Shown here: positions 8,429 to 13,489 of the stretch, in pieces | Position numbering within the stretch: position 1 is the first letter of the stretch | How the letters are laid out: each line of letters starts with the position of its first letter | From: JBGQDM01 sp041495845 | GTDB taxonomy: Bacteria; Acidobacteriota; Terriglobia; Terriglobales; Acidobacteriaceae | Assembly (NCBI GenBank): GCA_041495845.1 | Contig: JBGQDM010000090.1 | Location: 1-13,489, forward strand | DNA length: 13,489 nt | Direction of reading: 5' to 3' | Translations under genes and position numbers: made by a program | The notes under the pieces: generated by a model | Told to the model about the DNA's origin: nothing | Databases searched by the model: none | What the model saw: the letters and a program-made list of their open reading frames with translations, nothing else

Positions 8429-9019
8429 CTAGGGAATGCAGTAGTAAAGGTGGGCAGGCAGGATGTTGAAGGGCTGAAAGTCCCGCTCGACGGACCGGAA
8501 GCTGCGCTGGAGATGAGGCAGGACGGCGGTGGTGAATTGATAGACCAGGTGGGCCCCATTCGGGTGCACGATGGTGGAGGTCCGCTGGCAGATTTCCCCG
8601 CGCAGCCGTTTGGGCATGACGCTGTAGGGAATGCCCGAAATCACGTAGTCGGCTTTTTGCAAGCCCAACTCGCCCAGTACCCGCGGCGCGTCATTGGCGG
8701 AGGCGCGGACCAGACGCAGCCGGGGATCCGAGATCTCCTGGCGCAGAAACTCGAAAAATTCCAGGTTCAGCTCAATGGCGACCAGAACCGCATCCGGCCG
8801 CATGCGGCGGAGTATTTCCTGGGTGATGGTGCCCACCCCCGGTCCGTATTCGACGATGACCCGGGCCCGGGCCCAGTCCACCTGCGACAAGATGTCATTG
8901 ACCAGGTACCGCGAACTCGGAATCAGTGATCCCAGCATGGTTGGATATTTGAAAAAGTTGCGGGCGAACAACGCCATGCGGGATACAACGCCGGTTCCGT
9001 TCGACGTTCGATCTGTCAT
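8429..9019 (-). CDS. SAM-dependent methyltransferase, phospholipid N-methyltransferase (PmtA)-like
   Basis: A 196-residue class I methyltransferase. The SAM-binding motif I is VEYGPGVGTIT (56-66), the acidic residue closing strand 2 is E83 (VAIELN), and strand 4 carries VISGIPYS (127-134), reminiscent of the NLPY-type motif of rRNA adenine dimethylases. This combination is typical of the PmtA/COG3963 group, which methylates phosphatidylethanolamine towards phosphatidylcholine, and of related rRNA-dimethylase-like proteins. The N-terminus (LFARNFFKYPTMLGSLIPSS) fits that group. The downstream pgsA supports a lipid role, but the substrate is inference. ATG 9019 has a GGGGA stretch just upstream. 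A candidate promoter lies at 9097-9125. Confidence 0.82.
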   Translation of the reverse strand: MTDRTSNGTGVVSRMALFARNFFKYPTMLGSLIPSSRYLVNDILSQVDWARARVIVEYGPGVGTITQEILRRMRPDAVLVAIELNLEFFEFLRQEISDPRLRLVRASANDAPRVLGELGLQKADYVISGIPYSVMPKRLRGEICQRTSTIVHPNGAHLVYQFTTAVLPHLQRSFRSVERDFQPFNILPAHLYYCIP

Positions 9020-9096
9020 GATTCCCCGGTCGCACTCGAAGTGACTGTGCGGATTGTACGTCCCCGAGGCGAGTTTCCGCGAAGTACTTTGGTTAC

Positions 9097-9125
9097 CGTA
9101 GAGCGGTTCTCTCCGTGTGTGTCAA
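9097..9125 (-). promoter_or_regulatory. Candidate promoter for the methyltransferase-pgsA operon
   Basis: On the minus strand a perfect TTGACA (9125-9120) is followed after 17 nt by TCTACG (9102-9097), a weak -10 with 3 of 6 matches. It would start transcription about 70 nt before the methyltransferase ATG. The good -35 and the position are in favour; the poor -10 is against, and would suggest a need for an activator. Confidence 0.35.
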
Positions 9126-9261
9126 TCGCTCGATAGAGCGGGTTCTTAGGGCCAGCAAGCGATTTGGCGTTTCCTCTTGCGGCCTGCGCCTAGCTCCCAT
9201 AGTAGCGAACCGTCTGGGCCTACGTGACCCTCGCGGGTGGCTGCAACCAGAAGCCGGCCAC
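9126..9261. other. Non-coding part of the 304-nt gap between the methyltransferase and katA
   Basis: The gap from 9020 to 9323 contains no gene I can support. Its ends hold the candidate promoter (9097-9125) and the katA terminator (9262-9300). In between are a perfect 5-bp hairpin, CGCTC/GAGCG with a GATA loop (9127-9140), and the second copy of a direct repeat (9134-9146) whose first copy is at 9099-9110. Beyond that I see nothing. Confidence 0.5.
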
Positions 9262-9300
9262 AAAAAACGGGGCAAGCGCCGGTTGCCGCTTGCCCCGTTT
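9262..9300 (-). terminator. Rho-independent terminator of katA
   Basis: A perfect 14-bp inverted repeat (9265-9278 with 9287-9300) with an 8-nt loop. On the minus strand the stem runs into TTTTTT (9267-9262). It begins 23 nt past the catalase stop codon, the ideal place for ending katA transcription. On the plus strand the element lacks a long T run, so it is directional. Confidence 0.93.
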
Positions 9301-9323
9301 AGTCAGATGGGTCCACTGCCGGA

Positions 9324-10817
9324 TTAGTCGGCGGCGTTGGCCGGCTTACCTGCAACAATGGCCTTGATATCCAGACCCAGCCCTTTGGCTACGCCTTCTC
9401 CGTAGGCCGGATCAGCCTTGTAGAAGTGCAGCACCTGCAGTTCCTGGATGTGGCGCGGCACGCCGTCGCCCAGGCTGCCCACGATGTTCTGGATGAGCCG
9501 CTGCCTGGCGTCGGCCGGCATCAGCCGGAACAGATTTCCGGGTTGCGAATAGTAGTCGCTGTCGCTGCGGTGGTCATGCCGTGCCACCGTGCCGCTTACC
9601 GGTGTCGGGCGCTCCAGATAACGCTTGTCCTGGGTTGTGCCACCGAAGCTGTTGGGTTCGTAGTTGACCGCGGAGCCACCATTGCCATCAAAGCGCATGG
9701 TTCCGTCGCGATGATAAGTGGAAAACGGGCATTGCGGCTTGTTCACCGGCAAGGCATCGTAGTTGACTCCCAGCCGGTAGCGGTGGGCGTCGGGGTAGGA
9801 AATCAAACGTCCCTGCAGCATCTTGTCCGGCGAGAATCCCATGCCGGGAACGATGTTGCGCGGTTCGAAGGCGGCCTGTTCCACTTCCGCGAAATAGTTT
9901 TCCGGATTGCGGTCCAGCACCAGTTCGCCCACTTCCTGCAGCGGGTAGTCGCCGTGCGGCCAAACTTTCGTCAGGTCGAAGGGATTGTGGCCGTAGGTGG
10001 CCGCATCTTTCTCCGGCATGATCTGCACGCACACCCGCCACTTCGGGAAATCACCTTTGGCAATGGCGTTGAACAGATCGCGCTGCGAATAGTCCGGGTC
10101 CTGGCCGCGCATTGCCGATGCCTGCGGTCCAAAGAAGTTCTTGATGCCCTGTTTCGTTTTGAAGTGCCACTTCACATACACCAGTTCGTTTTTGCTGTTG
10201 ATCAGGCTGTAGGCGTGGCTGCTGTAGCCGTTCATGTGGCGGTAGCCGTCCGGAGTGCCACGGTCGGAAAACAGGATGGTCACCTGATGCAGCGACTCCG
10301 GCGATAGCGACCAGAAATCCCACATCATGGTCGGGGATTTGAGGTTGGTCTGTGGATCGCGCTTCTGGGTGTGAATGAAATCGCCGAACTTCAGCGGGTC
10401 ACGGATGAAAAACACCGGCGTGTTGTTGCCGGTCATGTCCCAGTTGCCCTCTTCGGTATAAAACTTGAGCGCGAAGCCGCGGGGATCGCGTTCCGTATCC
10501 GCCGAGCCTTTTTCGCCGCCCACCGTGGAACAGCGCAGGAACGTTGGCGTCTTTTTGCCTACCTGGGAAAACAGTTTGGCGGTGGTGTATTTGGTGATCT
10601 CGGTGTTCGTGCAGACGAAGTAGCCGTGCGCGCCGGATCCCTTGGCGTGGACTACCCGCTCCGGGATGCGTTCGCGGTTAAAGTGGGCCATTTTTTCAAA
10701 CAGCAGGGTGTCTTCAAAAACGACCGGCCCGCGGGGCCCGACGGTCAGTGCATTCTGGTTGTCGCCCACCGGACGCCCGGCATCCGTGGTCATGGGTCTC
10801 TTCTGCTCTTCGGCCAT
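9324..10817 (-). CDS. katA: Monofunctional haem catalase (small-subunit type)
   Basis: Dismutates hydrogen peroxide to water and oxygen. The 497-residue length fits the small-subunit, clade-3 catalases. The distal catalytic His is H57 (ERVVHAKG), the distal Asn is N131 (GNNTPVFF), and the proximal haem-ligand Tyr is Y341 in RLISYPDAHRYRLG, with its partner R337. The normally invariant RFST of the haem pocket region reads RCST (residues 95-98), a Phe-to-Cys change. No signal peptide is present, so it is cytoplasmic. ATG 10817 has a strong ribosome site, AAGGAGAT, 5 nt upstream. It is divergent from oxyR with OxyR-type sites between them, and closed by an intrinsic terminator. Peroxide induction through OxyR is strongly implied. 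Confidence 0.97.
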   Translation of the reverse strand: MAEEQKRPMTTDAGRPVGDNQNALTVGPRGPVVFEDTLLFEKMAHFNRERIPERVVHAKGSGAHGYFVCTNTEITKYTTAKLFSQVGKKTPTFLRCSTVGGEKGSADTERDPRGFALKFYTEEGNWDMTGNNTPVFFIRDPLKFGDFIHTQKRDPQTNLKSPTMMWDFWSLSPESLHQVTILFSDRGTPDGYRHMNGYSSHAYSLINSKNELVYVKWHFKTKQGIKNFFGPQASAMRGQDPDYSQRDLFNAIAKGDFPKWRVCVQIMPEKDAATYGHNPFDLTKVWPHGDYPLQEVGELVLDRNPENYFAEVEQAAFEPRNIVPGMGFSPDKMLQGRLISYPDAHRYRLGVNYDALPVNKPQCPFSTYHRDGTMRFDGNGGSAVNYEPNSFGGTTQDKRYLERPTPVSGTVARHDHRSDSDYYSQPGNLFRLMPADARQRLIQNIVGSLGDGVPRHIQELQVLHFYKADPAYGEGVAKGLGLDIKAIVAGKPANAAD

Positions 10818-10941
10818 AAGAAATCTCCTTCTCAGACACTGCCTTTACGTTTAGATTGCCCGTTGTCCGGTGTGGCCCGTGGCACGCCGGGAAAGGGAAA
10901 GACTGCTCATCGGAACTTCTGAATTGCGGGCAGCACTCCGA

Positions 10942-10971
10942 AGCATACGCCCCTGTCACCTATGCATCCAA
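10942..10971 (-). promoter_or_regulatory. Candidate katA promoter
   Basis: On the minus strand TTGGAT (10971-10966) and TATGCT (10947-10942) are separated by 18 nt. The -10 matches 4 of 6 and the -35 only 3 of 6, as expected for an activator-dependent promoter. The -35 touches the OxyR-type array at 10960-11007. The predicted leader to ATG 10817 is about 118 nt. Confidence 0.4.
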
Positions 10972-11007
10972 TATATAGTTCAGATAGGATGAATAGGAGT
11001 TGCCTAT
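10960..11007 (+). promoter_or_regulatory. Phased OxyR-type operator array between katA and oxyR
   Basis: OxyR sites consist of ATAG-N7-CTAT elements repeated so that quarter sites fall every 11 bp. Here CTAT (10960), ATAT (10971), AGAT (10982), ATAG (10993) and CTAT (11004) lie in exact 11-bp register, with the last two a perfect ATAG-N7-CTAT. The four positions from 10971 match 13 of 16 quarter-site bases. The array covers a good oxyR -10 (TATAGT, 10974-10979) and the ATG at 11006, which suggests autorepression, and abuts the katA -35, which suggests activation. Confidence 0.7.
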
Positions 11008-11887
11008 GGAACTCCACCAGCTCCGTTATTTTTGCGCTGTCGCCGATACCGGTTCTTTCAGCCGTGCGGCCGAGCAGTCGCACGTGTCGCAGCCTTCGCT
11101 CTCGCAGCAGATCCTGAAACTGGAGGACGAACTGGGCGCACGTCTCTTTGACCGCCTGGGTCGTTCCATCCGCATGACCGATCTGGGCAAAGCGCTGCTG
11201 CCTCGCGCCCGCGCAGTGCTCCGCGAGGTCGAAGCCGCCCACTCGGATGTCGCCGAGCGCAAAGAGTCCCTGGCGGGTCCAGTCAATGTTGGCGTCATTC
11301 CTACGGTGGCGCCGTACTTCCTGCCCGCTCTGCTGACTTCGTTTGCCGCGGCTTTTCCCCTGGTGCGACTCACCGTGGTGGAGGAGATTACGCCCATTCT
11401 GCTGGAGAGGCTGCGAGGCGGCACGATTGACGTTGCCATCCTTGCGCTGCCAGTCCGCGGGCATGAGTTTGAAGCGGCGCCGCTGCTGACCGAGCCTCTG
11501 TTCGCAGCGCTGTCCAAACAGCATGCCCTGGCGCGGCGCAAAACGCTCTCCCTGCGCGACCTGCGCAAAGAACCGTTTCTACTTCTGCGCGATGGTCATT
11601 GCTTTCGCGATACCGTGGTCTCGGCTTGCGACCGGGCGCGTCTCAGCCCGCAGGTGGTCTTTGAAAGCGGCCAGTTCAGTAGCCTGCTCAGTCTGGTGAG
11701 TACGGGGATGGGCGTTTCCATCGTCCCGAAAATGGCGGTGCAGGAAGATGCCTCGTGCCGCTACATCCGTCTCTCCGATGCGGAAGCGACTCGCACGATT
11801 GGTACGGTGGTGCTGCGCGGTCGGTCGCTAAGCCGCGCCCACCGCAGCTTCCTGGCTCTCGCGCACCAAGGCAGCACAAAGGGATAG
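11006..11887 (+). CDS. oxyR: LysR-family peroxide sensor OxyR
   Basis: A 293-residue LysR-type regulator. The winged HTH is at about residues 1-60 (LRYFCAVADTGSFSRAAEQSHVSQPSLSQQI), and the effector domain runs from about 92. The two redox cysteines that define OxyR are present: C199 in DGHCFRD and C208 in SAC, at the same positions and with the same 9-residue spacing as E. coli C199/C208. Peroxide would form a disulfide and switch DNA contacts. I chose ATG 11006 because AGGAG lies 6 nt upstream (10995-10999); a TTG at 11000 is too close. It is divergent from katA, the classical OxyR target, and its own start codon lies within the operator array. No clear intrinsic terminator follows it. Confidence 0.94.
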   Translation: MELHQLRYFCAVADTGSFSRAAEQSHVSQPSLSQQILKLEDELGARLFDRLGRSIRMTDLGKALLPRARAVLREVEAAHSDVAERKESLAGPVNVGVIPTVAPYFLPALLTSFAAAFPLVRLTVVEEITPILLERLRGGTIDVAILALPVRGHEFEAAPLLTEPLFAALSKQHALARRKTLSLRDLRKEPFLLLRDGHCFRDTVVSACDRARLSPQVVFESGQFSSLLSLVSTGMGVSIVPKMAVQEDASCRYIRLSDAEATRTIGTVVLRGRSLSRAHRSFLALAHQGSTKG

Positions 11888-11988
11888 CCGCCCGATCTTC
11901 CCGGGCCCGCCCGCGCGTGAGAAGCGCTCATTCACTGGCGGCGCGACCACCGAGAGCTTTGTTCTAATAGCGGCTGAAAGTTTTTGGC

Positions 11989-12018
11989 TTGACAACTCCA
12001 ACCTGCATAGAAGATATT
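11989..12018 (+). promoter_or_regulatory. Candidate promoter of the YheO-type regulator operon
   Basis: A perfect TTGACA (11989-11994) is followed after 18 nt by GATATT (12013-12018, 4 of 6 matches); a shifted TATTCT at 12015 is a less well-spaced alternative. The start would be near 12025, giving a leader of about 40 nt to ATG 12067. The leader holds the palindrome CGTATACG (12037-12044), a possible operator. Confidence 0.5.
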
Positions 12019-12066
12019 CTCTGTCTAATATAAAACCGTATACGAACCTTATCTTTGGACTATTCG

Positions 12067-12777
12067 ATGGATTTGAAAGACAGGTGGGGGGCGATTGTGA
12101 ACTGCATCGCCGATCTGCTCGGACCGAAGGCCGAAGTCGTGTTGCACGATGTGAGCTGTCCCGATCGTTCGGTCATCATGATCCGTAATGGTCATGTGAC
12201 CGGCCGCACGATTGGCGCGCCCTTAACGGATCTTGGTTTCTACATGCTGCGTGAATCCGAAGACCGGATTGAGACCCTGGGGATCTATCGAAGCAAGACG
12301 GATGATGGCAAGCTGTTGCAATGTAATGCGGCCAACCTTCGTGATGCCCGCGGCAAGATCGAGGCAATCCTCTGCATCAATATCGACATCACCGGCGAGA
12401 GTGCGAAGCGGGGTCATAATCAGAAACTTCCGATACCCGCGGAGCACTACCAGACCAACATTGACCAAGTAATCGAGACCATGATTTCAGAAGCCAGCCG
12501 TGCGGTAAACGGCAGCTTGACACGTGATCTGAAGTTTGAGGTGGTGAGTGACATGGATGCCCGCGGGGTATTCCTGGCTCGCGGCAGTGTTCGGAAAGTG
12601 GCGTCGGCCCTGGAGATCGCCGCACCAACGATCTACAAGTACATCCAACTTGGCCGTCGTCGCCGGACATCTGCCAAGAAGGCTCGGGCGCCAGAAGAAA
12701 AGCCCGCGAGCATAATTCCAAAACCAAAGCATGATTCAGGCCGGCGAAACGGCATGAAGAAGTCAGCACGGAATTGA
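12067..12777 (+). CDS. YheO/DauR-family transcriptional regulator (YheO-like PAS + HTH)
   Basis: A 236-residue regulator. Residues 1 to about 115 align by eye with the YheO-like PAS domain: EVVLHDVSCPDRSVIMIRNG, HVTGRTIGAPLTD and the closing IEAILCINIDI are close to E. coli YheO. Residues about 155-194 form the family's HTH (RGSVRKVASALEIAAPTIYKYI). DauR, a studied relative in Pseudomonas aeruginosa, represses D-arginine catabolism genes; the ligand here is unknown. An unusual Lys/Arg-rich tail (about 197-236, beginning GRRRRTSAKKA) extends past the HTH. I chose ATG 12067; a TTG at 12055 in the same frame is less likely, and neither has a strong ribosome site. A promoter lies upstream and the M19 peptidase gene follows within 11-17 nt, so the two are probably cotranscribed. 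Confidence 0.85.
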   Translation: MDLKDRWGAIVNCIADLLGPKAEVVLHDVSCPDRSVIMIRNGHVTGRTIGAPLTDLGFYMLRESEDRIETLGIYRSKTDDGKLLQCNAANLRDARGKIEAILCINIDITGESAKRGHNQKLPIPAEHYQTNIDQVIETMISEASRAVNGSLTRDLKFEVVSDMDARGVFLARGSVRKVASALEIAAPTIYKYIQLGRRRRTSAKKARAPEEKPASIIPKPKHDSGRRNGMKKSARN

Positions 12778-12788
12778 AGGGGGCCCAA

Positions 12789-13489
12789 GTGGAGATGTCC
12801 CGGAGAGCGGTTTTGAAAGCAATCGCAGCTGCGGGCGCTGTTACAGCGAATCCTGCGGCTTTTGGCAGTTTTGCGGGCGACGTTCCGTCACCATTCTCCA
12901 GCCTGGATGAGATTTTCAAGTCCAGTATCGTTATTGACGATCTTTCGGGCTTTGATCCGAAGCCGGCGTTGCCGGACGCCGGCTTTTCTGTCGTGAAGGA
13001 GGCGGGGACCACCATTGTAGGCCCCACGGTAGGGGACGTTGAACCTGAAACGGCTTTTCAGACCACGGTCGAGCAGCTGGGAGAAACCGCCGACGTTATT
13101 TCGAAATATCCAGACCGGATGATGTTGGTCCGCACTTTTTCCGACATTGTCAAAGCTAAACAGGAAAACAAAATTGGCATTCTTGCGAATGTACAGAACA
13201 GCGCCTGTATCGGCCGGGATCTTAAGAATCTCGAGCTGTTTTACAACTTGGGGCTACGCCAGATCCAACTCACATTCAATTGGAGGAACTGGGTGGGGGA
13301 CGGGTGCACGGAGCGGACGCAAACCGGCTTGAGCTACTTTGGCGTCGACATGGTCAAGCGCATGAACGAATTGGGCATGATCGTCGATGTGGGGCACACC
13401 GGCTACCAGAGCACGTTGGACGCCGTCGAAGTATCCGACAAACCTATTGTCTACTCCCACACCAACTGTAAGGCGCTTTGCGACCATCC
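12789..13489 (+). CDS. Tat-exported peptidase M19 (membrane dipeptidase) family protein, 3' end outside window
   Basis: An open frame runs to the window edge, so only the first 231-233 residues are seen. Numbered from ATG 12795, the N-terminus is a twin-arginine signal (SRRAVLK at 2-8, then an Ala-rich core to about 24), implying folded export. The M19 family is clear from GLRQIQLTFNWRNWVGDGCTE (153-173), GLSYFG...RMNELGMIVDVGH (to H201) and IVYSHTNCKALCDH (H222). H201 and H222 match the two later zinc His ligands of renal dipeptidase. The usual N-terminal DGHND metal motif is replaced by IDDLSG (47-52), and the bridging Glu position appears to be Q134 (ANVQNSA). Start: GTG 12789 has AAGGGGG 5 nt upstream, while ATG 12795 has GGAG directly adjacent. 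M19 enzymes cleave dipeptides, often with a D-residue; activity here is uncertain. Confidence 0.85.
   Translation, partial: MEMSRRAVLKAIAAAGAVTANPAAFGSFAGDVPSPFSSLDEIFKSSIVIDDLSGFDPKPALPDAGFSVVKEAGTTIVGPTVGDVEPETAFQTTVEQLGETADVISKYPDRMMLVRTFSDIVKAKQENKIGILANVQNSACIGRDLKNLELFYNLGLRQIQLTFNWRNWVGDGCTERTQTGLSYFGVDMVKRMNELGMIVDVGHTGYQSTLDAVEVSDKPIVYSHTNCKALCDH

Noticed and set aside
8353..8559. N-terminal extension of the small protein to 8559
   Set aside because: The extension is Ser/Pro-rich, overlaps the methyltransferase coding region and lacks a ribosome site; ATG 8352 has GGAG upstream.
9426..10307. Plus-strand open frame opposite katA
   Set aside because: It is antisense to a full-length catalase with intact catalytic residues; no ribosome site or family pattern.
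10907..11524. Minus-strand open frame opposite oxyR
   Set aside because: It covers the oxyR HTH coding region and the operator array, is rich in Gln and Arg, and looks like the mirror of oxyR codons.
11890..11906. GCCCG/CGGGC hairpin after oxyR
   Set aside because: A 5-bp stem with no T run is expected by chance in GC-rich DNA.

Overview
The window looks like a chromosomal stretch from a free-living, GC-rich bacterium (about 60 % G+C by eye). The catalase/OxyR pair, Gat amidotransferase subunits, an FmdE-domain protein outside any methanogen context and an HD-domain CCA-adding enzyme together fit an Acidobacteriota-type soil bacterium. That placement is inference from gene content and sequence style only. 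I see no phage, transposase, CRISPR array, rRNA or tRNA gene.

Layout. (1) 36-446: a free-standing response-regulator receiver domain on the plus strand, converging on tsaD so tightly that the two TAG stops share one CTAG. (2) 443-2255: tsaD (minus) and a divergently placed FmdE-domain zinc protein (plus). (3) 2281-9019: a long minus-strand block, transcribed in the order SAM methyltransferase (PmtA-like), small conserved protein, pgsA, cysS, CCA-adding enzyme, DUF721/DciA-like protein, gatC, gatA. Several junctions are 4-nt stop/start overlaps (small protein/pgsA and DUF721/gatC). cysS has a near-consensus promoter of its own, and a short tandem repeat of ATCCGTGAA type sits between the CCA enzyme and the DUF721 gene. 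Apart from the lipid-related first genes, this block is translation housekeeping: tRNA charging, tRNA 3' end formation and Gln/Asn-tRNA amidation.

(4) 9262-11887: an oxidative-stress pair. Catalase (minus) ends in a textbook rho-independent terminator and is divergent from a LysR regulator that carries both redox cysteines of OxyR at exactly the E. coli positions (199 and 208). Between them is an array of OxyR-type quarter sites spaced every 11 bp that runs into the oxyR start codon, which fits activation of katA and autoregulation of oxyR.

(5) 11989-13489: a promoter, a YheO/DauR-type PAS-HTH regulator with an unusual basic C-terminal tail, and, 11 nt downstream, a Tat-exported peptidase-M19 (membrane dipeptidase) family protein that runs off the end of the window. 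The M19 protein has lost the N-terminal His-x-Asp metal ligands and the usual bridging Glu. This regulator/peptidase pair is the least ordinary part of the window and may handle D-amino-acid-containing peptides, which is inference.
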